This document shows positions 9,109 through 20,132 of a DNA stretch of 64,000 nucleotides, piece by piece. The translations under genes were made by a program, and so were the position numbers. The stretch covers positions 370,478,294 through 370,542,293 of the forward strand of contig CM077116.1 of assembly GCA_039619475.1 (NCBI GenBank), given 5' to 3'. The notes under the pieces are model-generated. The model was not told where the DNA came from and searched no databases. It was given only the letters and a program-made list of their open reading frames with translations. Numbering within the stretch: position 1 is the stretch's first letter; each line of letters opens with the position of its first letter. This DNA comes from Icerya purchasi. Lineage: Eukaryota > Arthropoda > Insecta > Hemiptera > Monophlebidae.

Positions 9109-11768
9109 TTAGGCTAAGTCCATCGGCTTGACTCTGTCAAGCCGCCGAACTTCCATCGAATTATCCAACAATACGATCGCTAAGTAATTTGGATGTATCT
9201 CCAGTCTGCTAGCATACTTTTTTGCATCATTAGTTATTACTTCTAGCACGGTCTTGATTTTTAGATCTTCATGTAGTGTTAAGTTGGTGATATACCACGG
9301 AGCATTGACTATCATTCGAAGGATTTTATTCTGTATCCGTTGGATGATCGCTATATTGCTCTTTTTCGAGCAGCCCCATAAGGGGCAACCGTACCGCCAA
9401 ATTGGCTTTAGGATTTGAGCGTATATTAATAGTTTATTTTCAGGAGATATTTCTGATTTTCTGTTTAATAGCCAGTACATTTGCTTCAGTTTTGCATTTA
9501 GTTCGATCCGTTTTGCTGTTATGTGTTTCTTCCATGTTAATCTTTGGTCGAGATACATACCAAGATATTTTACATCTGTGTGTTGTGGAACTGGAACATC
9601 ATTCAGGATTATATCTTCCGTTGGCACAATTCTTCTGTTAGTAAAGATTACTCGCCTTGATTTGCTTTCATTAGTTTTAATCTTCCATTGGCTAAACCAC
9701 GATGAGAGTTCAGTAACAGCTTCTTGAATGGTGTTACGCGCTTTAACCGGGCATACATCCGAGCATAAGATCGCGGTATCATCAGCAAATGTTGCTACCT
9801 GCACGTTGGAGGGCGTAGGAATATCTGACGTGTATATGAGATAGAGTAGTGGCCCCAGCACACTTCCCTGCGGAACGCCTGCTTTTATCGGATATATATC
9901 TGATGAGTCATCTCCATACTTCACAAAGAAGTATCTTTCGTGTAAGTATGACCAAAGTAATTGATATATTTCATGGGGAAAGTGACGTTTTATTTTGTGT
10001 AACAGACCGTCGTGCCAGACTTTGTCAAAAGCCTGGCTTATATCTAAAAACACTGCGTCACAGTACTTTTTCCCTTCGAGGGATGCCTCTATAGTGTTAA
10101 CTATGCGGTGCACTTGTTCTGTTGTACCGTGCTTAGCTCTGAAACCGAACTGATGTTCCGGTATTAACTCTTTGTCGTTAATAATTGGCATTAACCGCTT
10201 CAGCAACAGCTTTTCATAAAGCTTAGAGACTACGGACAGCAAGGAGATGGGCCGATACGAGTCCGGTTCTGTCGGTGGTTTAAGCGGTTTCTTAATGACG
10301 ATAATTTGTGACAGTTTTAGCTGTATCGGAAAATACCGTAGCCGGAGCATCGCATTGAAGACATATGTCAGAAATATAAAACCTTTTCTGGACAATTCCT
10401 TTAAAATCCGTGCCGTAATTAAGTCATAACCCGGAGATTTATGCGGATTTAAAGTTTTTACTAAGTTATTAATTTCCCCCGGAGATGTGAGTTTTATTGG
10501 TTTAGAAACATCATAACAGTAAGCATCAGGGGTCAGCGTTGAATTTCCAGGATATGGCTGAAATATGTTTGCGAAATGTTTTGCAAAGACTTCTGCTTTT
10601 TCTGAGTCCGTTTTAGCCCAAGTTCGACTTGATTTTCTTAACGGATGCACCGCATGTACAGGTCTTTTAAGATTTTTTGTTATTTTCCACAACGAGTAGT
10701 CATGTTGCGGCAGGGGCGATAGATTTGTTAACCTTTGTTTTAAGGATTTGTTTTTTAAATCTTGCAATAATTTCTTTAAAAACTTCGTCTGCTTATTTAA
10801 TGCTGTTTTATGGGTAGGGTTTCTCGATAATTGCCATTGTTTTCTCAGTTTCCGTTTTAACTGGACCGCTTTTTTAATTTTATCTGGATAATAGATAACA
10901 GGCTCATAACCTCTTTCCTTTGGTGTGGATTTCCACGCAGCTCGTTGTATGACTTTAATGAAGTATTCTACCGCTTCATCTATTTGTTTTGCAGTTTTCA
11001 GCGGTATTTTAACGTTCATTGTACGTTCAAGCTGCTCTCGAAATGCATCCCAATCTGTGAATTTATTATGGAGTTTTGGTTTCCGCATTTTTCTAACTAT
11101 ATGCTGACTAATTGTTAGTGTAACCGATGAATGATCTGATGACAATATTTCGTCAGTCCTAACATCAATAAATGGGGATGAAATTCCTTTTATTATGAAG
11201 AAGTCCAAGAGATCCGGTGTTTTATTAAGGTCGGTTGGCCAATAAGTAGGTGTTCCCGATGAATAGACCATGCTGTATGTTTCGTCCATGGATGATTTTA
11301 ATTCTTTCCCTCTGGGCACTGTCAGTCTTGACCCAAAGTGAATATTTTTCGCATTGAAATCTCCTCCTACAATGTATCTGTTACCTAAAGTTCTGAAGAA
11401 GTCGGTAAAATGTTTTTTTTTATAATATGCCTCGGAGGGCAGTATACTGCTGAGAGAGTAATATTTTTATTTGGACCTTCAGTGATTACTACACTGGTCG
11501 CTTGTAGGTAATTGAATTTATATTTGTTCAGTTCATAGTGTTTTATATTACTTTTTATTATAACACCAGTGCCACCGTGTGCTGTATTATCTGGATGATT
11601 TGTATAATATGAATTGTATCCCGGGAATGTAATATGTCTTGTGTTAGTGAGATGTGTTTCAGATATTAGAAGCGCATCAATATTGTTTTGCAAAATGTAC
11701 ATTTGTATTTCATCGATATGATTAAGAACACCGTTAGTGTTCCAGGTAACTATTTTTAAATTCTTCAT
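9109..11768 (-). pseudogene. Jockey ORF2: endonuclease plus reverse transcriptase, one frameshift
   Basis: Translation starts at 11768 with MKNLKIVTWNTNGV. The endonuclease shows N10, E37 in SETH, and after the break IVGGDFNAKN and LSSDHSSV, so its catalytic set is present. The frame breaks at a 9-base homopolymer (T-run 11413-11421 on the plus strand); one extra base or two fewer restores continuity into HFTDFFRTLGNRY. The rest is open for 736 codons from the Met at 11319: RT with SPGYDLITARIL, PISLLSVVSKLYEK, QFGFRAKHGT, FLDISQAFDKVWHDG, GVPQGSVLGP and FADD at residues 511-514. The enzyme nicks target DNA and primes cDNA there. One indel in a homopolymer may be a sequencing error, so the ORF may be whole in the animal. 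Confidence 0.9.
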
Positions 11769-11822
11769 TTTTTATTAAGTAAAGCAGTTGTAATAGTCTG
11801 TATAACATTGTTAAGCACCTGA
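11765..11822 (-). pseudogene. C-terminal tail of Jockey ORF1
   Basis: The last codons of ORF1 (VLNNVIQTITTALLNKK, then TGA) survive between the 5' truncation and ORF2. The stop overlaps the ORF2 start in the four bases ATGA (11765-11768). The nested Jockey copy at 31608-31611 has the same arrangement and a similar ORF1 end, which supports calling this ORF1 although only about 18 codons remain. Confidence 0.75.
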
Positions 11823-11834
11823 GAATTAGAATTT

Positions 11835-12515
11835 AATTGTTATTACAAATAAATGCACTTAAGAGCTCGAACTTAATTAGCATACAGCGACAGTCTGATG
11901 ATAGTTCGTTGTCTACAGTAGCACTATAACCACAAATGTAATTCACAGTCCCAATGAAAGGAATCCATATTAAAACGATATAAACAAAAATAAAAAAATA
12001 ACGGAATCAGAAATCAATTTAGAAGTTAATTTTTTTAATCGTTTCAGCCCAGTGCAGTGGCGAGCATATCGTTAAATTTTGTCAACCACCTGATTGCAAA
12101 CGAAAGCTGAACGGAGAAGCTTCGTTATTTACACGTGTCCATTAGCTGCTTTGGTAGTAATATTGCTGCTCAATATTATCGAATCAAACAAAGCCTTGAA
12201 TCTGATTAATCACTGGACAGGAAGTATATAAATAAAATTGCGTTTCAAACAAGAACGGACAAGAAGAAAAATGAATTTTCTGCAATACGAAGTAATGCTG
12301 TCAATCATTCAATATCACTGCACTCGAAAAGTAGAAATTACAATAAATATAAAAACAAAAACGTATTCGCTTACATTAAGGTAATATAGTACTGGTGTAT
12401 CAAAAATTAACCCGAACAGGCAGCCGCCAAAAAATCTTAATTGGATATGCTCCGATAAACCCGTTAAATGAGTAACGCGAAATCTGGTAATAAATCTGCC
12501 CCATCGTACGCTGGA

Positions 12516-12518
<3 letters not shown>
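11835..12518. other. Spacer, no gene seen
   Basis: AT-rich sequence to the right of the Jockey insertion. No reading frame or repeat family was recognised. Confidence 0.45.

Positions 12519-12557
<39 letters not shown>
12519..12557. repeat. (AAT)n microsatellite
   Basis: A near-perfect run of about 13 AAT/ATA triplets. No transposon end could be placed against it. Confidence 0.92.
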
Positions 12558-13320
12558 TAAACCATCTCATGTGCATGGACGTTTTCAAAGTATAGTCCTA
12601 ATAACGGTCGAAAAACAATGTAATGAAATAATTGAAAGATATACGAATCAACTTTGAGATCGGTATGTGTAAAATAAATCAAAAAGAAAAAAGAAAAAAT
12701 CAGAGAATACAAAAACAATAGAGCTGATGCAAGAAAGCAAAAATATTTATGAATTCTACATATAGATCAAAGATGAATTAAGACGTAGAAAAACGATATG
12801 TATACAGCATGAAAATAATGTTACATGCAGAGCTGAAAAAGTCAAATAAGGTCAAGGTAGTGAATACATAGCACACCTATATTGACGCACTGGTTTGGAT
12901 TGGATAAAATAAACAGAAACCGATTTGAATAATTTATTAAAACCAGGAAAACCACTCGAAACTGCATAATTCACAGTGTACGACTAAAAGGTTTTCATGG
13001 CCAAGAAGAAGGAAGAGAGTAAAAATAAAAAAACAGCGCCGTTAGTAGGTTAAGACATTACGAAAATTACATAACTGACCGAATACTAGCACATTACATC
13101 AACTGATTATAAAAGTGAAAAAATTACACAGCACACAGATTGGATAATGGTAGCTCAGAGAAAATGAATGTAACAAAAACTTAAAATTGAAGGCACAAAA
13201 AAACAAAGTTTTACGTGGCAATTGTACTTCTTGAATATGGTTGGCTTAATTTGAAAGCAAGACGATGTTCTTTAACATTTTTTAAATTTATTACAGTCAT
13301 TAGCAATAGCATCGATACAT
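12558..13320. other. Spacer, no gene seen
   Basis: AT-rich sequence without a recognisable gene. It ends at 13321-13333 with AGATAACCACACA, the left duplication of the next insertion. Confidence 0.45.
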
Positions 13321-13333
13321 AGATAACCACACA

Positions 13334-13789
13334 ATAGGGTTCAACAGTTCCAATCGAAAACGTTGAGGCAATTGGTAGACGCACCGTACTATGTATCGAA
13401 TCACACTCTACATACAGACTTAGATGTTCCATACGTAAACGATTTATACTTAAAACAATACAAACACTTTTATGAGGCTCTTCAACTCAATCAAAATCCA
13501 AAGGTATCAAACATCAGTCGCTGGGATCAGCCAAGGAGGCTCAAAAGAACATGGGCCGCTGACGCCCTAGGTGTCAGATGCGATAGATAACATCGTCGTT
13601 AATACCTCAGCCGTCGAACGAACAAAATCCAGCGCTATAGTAAACAGTATTAGGTATCAGAAGCAGAAGATAACTCCGCCACTAACATCTCGGATGTGAA
13701 AGGAATGAACTCCAAATTATAGTAATCAGTTTTTCCGATCGACTAATGCTTATGCTGCCGCTGGGTAACTGAGCATGAAAAAAAAAGAA
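13334..13789 (+). mobile_element. Short 5'-truncated Jockey-type LINE copy
   Basis: A 456-bp 3' fragment flanked by AGATAACCACACA at 13321-13333 and again at 13790-13802, an exact 13-bp target-site duplication. It ends in an A-rich tail (from about 13778). It keeps only the last part of ORF2 and a 3' UTR of about 190 bp that does not resemble that of the 8.9-kb element, so it is another subfamily. Confidence 0.9.
13336..13590 (+). CDS. C-terminal end of a Jockey ORF2
   Basis: The open frame begins with the element and reads RVQQFQSKTLRQLVDAPYYV, then SNHTLHTDLDVPYVND, ending after RRLKRTWAADALG. The 9.1-kb element has IQNKILRMIVNAPWYITNLT and LHEDLKIKT at the equivalent place, so this is the post-RT thumb and C-terminal tail. 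There is no catalytic domain and no start codon of its own. It is a dead fragment with a still open frame. Confidence 0.85.
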   Translation, partial: RVQQFQSKTLRQLVDAPYYVSNHTLHTDLDVPYVNDLYLKQYKHFYEALQLNQNPKVSNISRWDQPRRLKRTWAADALGVRCDR

Positions 13790-13802
13790 AGATAACCACA
13801 CA

Positions 13803-14080
13803 TAAAACAAGTAGATCCGAGAATTAGATTCATGACCGATTCAGTATGATGTAATTAAGGAACTATACCAATTAAGAGATGTCAACAGGAGAAATAAACG
13901 ATAGAACGTACCGCAGGAGCATGCAAGATTGCGGTACTCATTATACCAGCTGGAATGATCAAGCGGAAAAAGAGATATCTATCTATCTTCAAAAAAGGAA
14001 AAGATATAAACTCATACAAAATTATAAGGAATTCATCATTATCATTTAATCGATTACTCCTCAGGGATGTTGCGACCATG
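13803..14080 (+). other. Spacer with a doubtful RT remnant
   Basis: Around 13960-14040 the plus strand reads KRKKRYLSIFKKGKDINSYK, faintly like the stretch before RT motif 1 in RTE-type elements (IFKKGD...NY). It is too short and broken to call. Confidence 0.2.
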
Positions 14081-14490
14081 ATTATGTCGGCAAGGATGAT
14101 CTAACACCAATTTCCTCCACTGTTCACGATTCATAGCTCGATGACTGCACATTTGTAAACATAAACCGGATATTTCTTGTATTCCATCAAACCATCGTGC
14201 TGGTAGGTCTTCCTCGGGGTCTTAGGCCATCCACTTTTACTTCTATTGAGGTTCCATCCCGTTATTTTTACACATAAGGTGTCCATAATATTTCAGTTTT
14301 CTAGCAAGCATCACATTTGACAACCGTTCCTGAGGACCAATTTCATCGAAATACAGATGCGTTAGATCTTTTCGCCGTTCACAGAATTTTAAGGACCCTT
14401 CTCTAGCGGCACATCTGAAAGTTATCTATGCGGATCAAAGATTTGCGTTTTTTAAAGTCCATGTCTCAACCGCATATAATAAAAGTGAAA
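14080..14490 (-). pseudogene. RTE-like LINE relic, C-terminal region
   Basis: With frame changes the minus strand reads phrases such as ERLSNVMLARKLKYYGHLMC, GWNLNRSKSGWPKTP, TYQHDGLMEYKK, and a decayed end with VNSGGNWC. These match the order usual in RTE-type LINE C termini: a LxRKLKYxGHLxR segment, then GRPKTRWxDG, then an RxxWR segment. Several stops and at least two frameshifts are needed, so it is an old copy. The family assignment is tentative. Confidence 0.55.
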
Positions 14491-14657
14491 AAATTAGCAT
14501 ACTTGCATATAATAAATATGCAACATTTTAAGAAAAAATGAAAACTTTTCTCCACTTTTTTTCACCCGTTTCTTCCCGCGATAAAACGATTTTTTTAGAT
14601 TCCTCCATTTCACAATAATTCGTTCCTATCGCTATCTTCAAAAATTATTTTACACAC

Positions 14658-14659
<2 letters not shown>

Positions 14660-14696
<37 letters not shown>
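14660..14696. repeat. (TA)n microsatellite
   Basis: About 18 TA dinucleotides. Unlike the tracts near 22.35 and 47.98 kb, it is not joined to the repeat unit found there. Confidence 0.92.
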
Positions 14697-14699
<3 letters not shown>

Positions 14700-15240
14700 A
14701 CATTAAGTTAAGACATCGTACTTAAAAACAAATAAGTTTGAAATAAAAAGAAAAAGGTTTTTTTGACAACTTTTTTTTTAACAGATAAACTAAACTTTCC
14801 CAAATAGAGAAAGGAAAACCCTCCGAAAAAAAAAATAACCGAAAAAGTGATCACAGTGAAAAAAGAAGTAAAAAGCAAAAATGAGTATGTCGCATTAATA
14901 TTGAAACTTCCGGGTAGCGTACATTAAAATGTTAACTGGGTTTCCTCAATGTGAGTATGACGCATAGAGAACAGCTTCATTTATGCGCATAAATTTGCAT
15001 TATCTGCTGAATAAGTCAGCGAAAACACTATTAACCAATAAATAGGTCGTAATCACGAAATACATCATTTTGGTAATTTTAATTATTCGAACGGTTTATC
15101 ATCGGGAGAGATAACATTTCATCTATATTGAAACTATCGATAAGTACGGTTTGTAATATTATTCGACAATATAAACAAGGAAGTAGAATCGAATCTATTC
15201 CTCAAAGAGTCAACTTGAAAAACTTTCAGCTCGTGATAAA
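14697..15240. other. Spacer, no gene seen
   Basis: AT-rich sequence left of the Tc1 relic. No convincing terminal inverted repeat was found when compared with the region right of the relic. Confidence 0.4.
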
Positions 15241-15249
15241 AAAAGATCC

Positions 15250-16270
15250 AAAAAAATAAGTACACCGAAGTTATTTTGTTTGGGTTCGTCGACATCGACA
15301 TTGGCCCAAAAACTAGAGAAGAAAAGTAAAGTCTTTATCAAAAGCCGGTATAGCAGAAGGAGAAGGAAAAGAGAGATCTATTGGTAAAAGCGACGAGTAG
15401 AATGAGGAACTTTCAGCAACGATGGAAAAGCACTTAAAAAATATATGATAGTTACCACGTTACGTGTACGGATTGGGGAAAAAAATTCCTGCTGAAACTA
15501 TTCGTCAATCCATCAAAAACACCAACAAAAGTCTTTTTCTAATGCGATCGGTACGAAAAAGCGCCTAAAATTTGCCTTGAAGCATAGTTTAGGTTCCCGC
15601 TATTTGTTCCTTCTTACTAACAACATTTAATATCGTATAAAGATATCGATTCCTTTCATTTAAAATTGTTTCCGAGTAAATATCTCCGGTCAACAACCCC
15701 CAAAGGAATTTTGGAATGATGTAATTTTTAATGATGAATCGAAATTTAACATCTTTGGAAATGATCGGAAGCAGAACGTCTGGCGGAAACTGAATACAGA
15801 CTAGAATTTAAATAATATATTATGACGTTGAAACCTGGAATCCGCTACGTCATGGTATAGGGTTGCCTTGAGACTTGTGCCGCAGGATCATCGACATGTA
15901 TCGAAGGGAATATGAATACTGATATGTACAGCAATAATTTGCGCAAAAATTTTCGTCAAAGTGCAGAAACATTGAATAATGATTCTAAACGTAAAACATA
16001 GAAAAGTCGTTCATGATTCCTCTATAACTGCCCCAAAGTATTTTACAAACGTCACCGAAGTCACCGGACTATAATCCTATCAAAAATATAATACGGGAGT
16101 ATTTGAACGAAATATTACGCAAAAACCCGATTTCAAATCGACATCAGTTAAAACAGTGACGTCAAGAAGAATGGTTCAAGATTCTTCCGGTTAATTACAC
16201 TCAAAAATTGCTGTTGCAGTGACAAATTCCATCATTGAAGCCAACGGCTTGCACACAAAAATACTGATTT
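15250..16270 (+). pseudogene. Tc1/mariner-superfamily transposase, heavily decayed
   Basis: Using all three frames the plus strand gives the order of a Tc1-type transposase: KKRLKFALKH near 15570, FWNDVIFNDESKFNIFG and VWRKLNT near 15710-15800 (the first catalytic Asp is in NDES), YVMV.GCL near 15850, IEGNMNTDMYSNN near 15905, LRKNFRQSAETLNN, then a decayed SPDYNPI-like stretch at 16060-16085, and EANGLHTK near 16240. The last, third-acid-bearing part is broken by frameshifts. A Tc1 transposase cuts and pastes DNA at TA sites; this copy cannot. Terminal inverted repeats were not identified. Confidence 0.8.
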
Positions 16271-16555
16271 TAATTTATTAGCAATAGTGTTCGCCATCTG
16301 GAGCGTCTATTTCTTTTTCTATTTTTCCAAGTCCTAATATTAACGTTACTTACAAAATTCGCCTTTTTTCACCGAAGCTGTATTTGTTTTTATTTTTTAT
16401 GGCCTTTTTTATTCGTACTTACGTTGAAGAAGTGTTTATTTTTTATTTCTTAAAAAAATGAGCAATAAAGCTTTTTTCTTACTGTTTCGATGTATGTTTA
16501 CTTTTAAACACAACGTCCCACTATTAAAATGTGGGCTGTGTACCTATTTTTTTAT

Positions 16556-16597
16556 ATATATTTTTTATATATCAGTACATATATTTTTTATATATCA

Positions 16598-16636
<39 letters not shown>
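16556..16636. repeat. 23-bp direct duplication plus (TA)n
   Basis: A unit containing TATATCAGTACATATA occurs twice in tandem at about 16561-16606 and runs straight into about 17 TA dinucleotides. A (TC)n run lies nearby at 16735-16748. Confidence 0.85.
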
Positions 16637-16639
<3 letters not shown>

Positions 16640-16643
<4 letters not shown>

Positions 16644-17185
16644 GAAACCAATAACTTTTAAATTTCAGCATTGATGCATAATGGTACATCCAACTTTAGC
16701 CAGCAAACAAGATCGCAGACACTTCCACATTCTCTCTCTCTCTCTCTCAGCATATCGTATTTCTGAAATACTTTATTTGATTTCATCCACGTGATGTGTA
16801 TACATTATAATACGAGCATATAAAACGTACTTGTAATGAAAAATGTTATTTACTTCTTTCTATGTAAATTGAACCGGCTGGTAATATCGTGGAAAATGTT
16901 TACGCATTATGTGTGAAGTAAACAAAATTAAAGCTGAAAATACACCCCACGTTAAAAACTCCCAAATAACGAAATTATCTTTTAGTTGATCTTTTCTGAA
17001 TGAAATATTCAAAATCACTTAATTTCTATATTTAACGCGAAACTAAATTTTTATTTATCGAACATTTTATATTATTTTAGTTCATCAAAATAATCCGACC
17101 CGAAATAAAAGTAGTAAAAAAAAATAAAAAAAATTATGATATCTGGATTTTGCAATAGTCTTATTATTTTTAAAAAACCCGTTGT
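16640..17185. other. Spacer, no gene seen
   Basis: Apart from the (TC)n tract at 16735-16748, nothing was recognised before the foldback insertion. Confidence 0.4.
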
Positions 17186-17198
17186 TTCTTTCCGTAGT

Positions 17199-17495
17199 TT
17201 AATAAAGAATCGTTTACCATCCTGTTTGTTAATTATAGAATATAGTAAGTTATAACAACTATCAAAATATACATAAACAAATTCGAAGTATAAAAAGATT
17301 GCTTACTTAGAAACGTTTTCGAGTATAACCCATCATCAGCTAAAAACACAACTCAATATATGTGATCAGAAACGAATTCTAAATTGTTTCTGATTACATT
17401 ATTGAGTTTTGTTTTTAGCTGATGATGAAGTAAGCAATCTTTTTATACTTCGAATTTGTTTATGTATATTTTGATAGTTGTTATAACTTACTATA
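17199..17495. mobile_element. Foldback insertion with hammerhead-like core
   Basis: Two arms of about 110-125 bp (from about 17239, ending 17495) are inverted copies around a centre near 17390. The outer parts of the arms (CTATCAAAATATACATAAAC and onward) match almost base for base. The 13-bp TTCTTTCCGTAGT lies at 17186-17198 and again at 17496-17508, directly flanking the unit, so it inserted as one piece. About 40 unpaired bases sit at the left edge. The minus strand of the left arm holds CTGATGA at 17333-17339, a short hairpin, then CGAAA; the right arm has CTGATGA but lost the rest. No reading frame is present. Confidence 0.75.
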
Positions 17496-17508
17496 TTCTT
17501 TCCGTAGT

Positions 17509-19670
17509 GTTTATAATAAAATAGTGTACAGTATAAAATTTAAATTACACTTCGTAACGGAAATCTATAAAATAATTTACAAAGAGCGTATTTCACTGAA
17601 GAGTAATTTTAGTGTTTCGGGTATCGCTTTTATTGTCCGTTTTCGTTTTTTTCAATGAAATAAGTGTAAACAAGTAAACAATAACAAAACACCCACGCAC
17701 ATCAACGCATATTCATAATTATGTTGATTAGAGAACGGCGTTTGCAATGTTTACTTCTTAATGAATTCAGAACTGTTTCGAAAAACCCGGAGATAATTTT
17801 GAAAACTGAAAAGAAATAAGAACGCTAATTTAAAGCAGAACGTCCTGTCATACAACTGATTTTTCCATCGCTAATCTAGAAATATTGAAAACAATCAGAA
17901 CTGTCAGTTTCAGTTTTTTGCGGAACACTATAGGAAGATTATGAAAACAAGGTCGTTTGTTTTGCACACAAGAGAACCCGTATTGTATTATATATGTACA
18001 TAGCATCTGCATTTATGTAAATTAAAAGTTATTATTGTAATTAGTTTTTCAGATAATCGCGCATAATTAAGAGCCGGAATCAAACATATATGCGGTATCT
18101 ATTCAAAACTGTTAGTAAAATCAAGATTTTATTCAAATTTTTTCTTATATTCTCACATTTAATCGGGTCAGTCTAAGATTTGACACGACACACTTACTGA
18201 ATCTCAACTTTAATGAAACAAATTCTCTCTCAGTTCGCTTCTTCCAAATATTTATACGGTCTTACTAAATTCTGTTAATCCGCTATTGATGCTCCATTCA
18301 TTTTTTTTTTTTTTTTTTTCTTCTCAAAAATCACTCTAATGCGGATTTTAGACATTTAATTGTAAATTTATTATTACTGATATTTATTATTCCACCGTTA
18401 AAATGTTTTTGATCACAGTAAACGGCATAATAATTTTGAAAAATATCTGGTTCGTTTGCATGTAATCTTCGTGTTCACTATCTGATACAAATAGGTTCGT
18501 TATCAAATATAGAATAAACATTAACCACTTTTCATTTTTGACAGATGTATTGTTTATTTCATTTTTTTTTTTTTTTTGAACAATTCGTTTGTCAGAATCT
18601 TCGTAAACGGTCACAGTACTGACTTTTCAGTTTCCTGCTGACTTTTTTATAATTTTCTTTTTATTTTCAAATTCAATTTCTACGAATTTGTGATATTAAT
18701 TTATTAGCTCTCAAAGCTTCACTATAATAATCATTCAATTTAATATTTACGTCGCATGTGCTCTCAGGCGGCAGCATTAAATCAACATTAATTTTCTGAT
18801 CATTAATTATCGCATTTTCATCTATTTCTTTTTCAGCTGAATCGGAATTAAAATTAATTCTTTATTTGCAATCTCTTTTATGGGCAAAACAACTAAACAT
18901 TGCCAATCGTTTTCTGAAATTTTCTAATAGCTGTGAACTTTAAATCTTTAGGAGCATCTTTTAAAGCTTTCAAAACCAAATTTTCACATTAATTTCAAAT
19001 GCGAGAGTTTTTTGTTTTCATTGAACATTTTTTTTCTTCTCCGATCATCGAAATATCAATATATCTTCAAGTTCGTGCATAGTAAATAGGAAAAATCCCC
19101 CTTCAAACCCCTAAATTCTAACAAACGTAAAAAATAAATACGAATAAATAAATACGCATCCCTAAAATTTGCAAACTTGATTTTTTCTCTAAAAAAAAAA
19201 AAAATTATTACGCCACCGAGTTCTTACAACACAAATTTAAGTTAATTTGTGAAACCTGTTCTCGCTAATTCAAATACGACTATCCGGAGCAATATTTCTT
19301 ACATTTCTGCCAGACACGTTAGTAGATTACACGTTGTACATTTTTGTATTTCACAAATGACTAGACTTTCATTACTAGAACAAACGGGTATCACAAACAA
19401 CCGGACTAATTACAACGTTAGAATACGACTAAATATCATTAGACATAAAAATAATGCATAATAGTTAGCCATGTCCTTTAACGCAACTTTTAAACTTGAA
19501 TTTATTATATTATTCTAACCTGATATTTTCCAAAATTCAGACATCGCCCCTATCGTTATTTTTACTCGAATAGTATAATTTTCCAGGCAATTGCGCATTC
19601 ATAGAATAAATGTACACGTTCGAATTGTACGGCCACCAAATAGAAATGCATGAAACATACAAATACAAGT
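17509..19670. other. Spacer, no gene seen
   Basis: AT-rich sequence with T-runs near 18302-18320 and 18562-18577. Open frames are short and without recognisable domains. Confidence 0.4.
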
Positions 19671-19673
19671 CCA

Positions 19674-20132
19674 CCACAGTTCGCGACGCTGCCGTTATAA
19701 TAAACAGGTGTTTATTTTTAAAGTCGAGGGAAAATTTTCAGTTCCGCTGATGCCTTATTTACTTTTATTTGTTTATTCGGTTAGTGTTAAACCTGTGGAA
19801 TTACAACAACTTATAAGAACATTTTATGACCAAATCGTTACTGAACGTCAAATTAGAATCGAAATATTTTAAAATTGTTCTAGGTAAAACATGTTTAATT
19901 ACGTTTGCTTTTTTCTAGAACAGTCTTAAAATATTGTGCCATTCTAACTTAATTTTTAGTAACGATTTGATCATGAAATTCTCTTATAATTTGTTTTAAT
20001 TCGAGAAGTTCAACACTAATCGAAGGAACAAATAAAAGTAAATAGATTTAGCTCGTTAGCGAAACTGAAAATGTTCTCTCGACTTGAAAAAACATAAAAA
20101 ACATACACCTGTCTATTTTAACACTGTGGCTT
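19674..20132. repeat. Foldback repeat family F, copy 1
   Basis: Two inverted arms of about 220 bp meet near 19905. Left-arm landmarks are AACAGGTGTTTATTTTTAAA, a TTTACTTTTATTTG stretch, GGTTAGTGTT and CATTTTATGACCAAATCGTT; the right arm holds their reverse complements in reverse order. A second copy lies at 55825-56275. No protein is encoded. The arms pair imperfectly, with several indels, so the insertion is not recent. A non-autonomous foldback or MITE-type element is likely; no target-site duplication could be read. Confidence 0.8.

Larger units (their letters stand above)
8961..11822 (-). mobile_element. Jockey-type non-LTR retrotransposon, 5'-truncated just before ORF2
   Basis: This minus-strand LINE keeps the last codons of ORF1, all of ORF2, a short 3' UTR and a long A-tail (T-run to 8998). 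GAATTAGAATTT at 8949-8960 is repeated exactly at 11823-11834, a 12-bp target-site duplication that fixes both ends at about 2.86 kb. It is the least damaged element in the window. Jockey-clade placement rests on apurinic-type endonuclease plus RT without RNase H, and on motifs such as GVPQGSVLGPLLYLIYTSDI and FADDTAI. Confidence 0.92.

Noticed and set aside
13880..14490. Twin-primed RTE element from a plus-strand and a minus-strand fragment
   Set aside because: The plus-strand part is too weak, and its position on the 3' side does not fit a 5' inversion.
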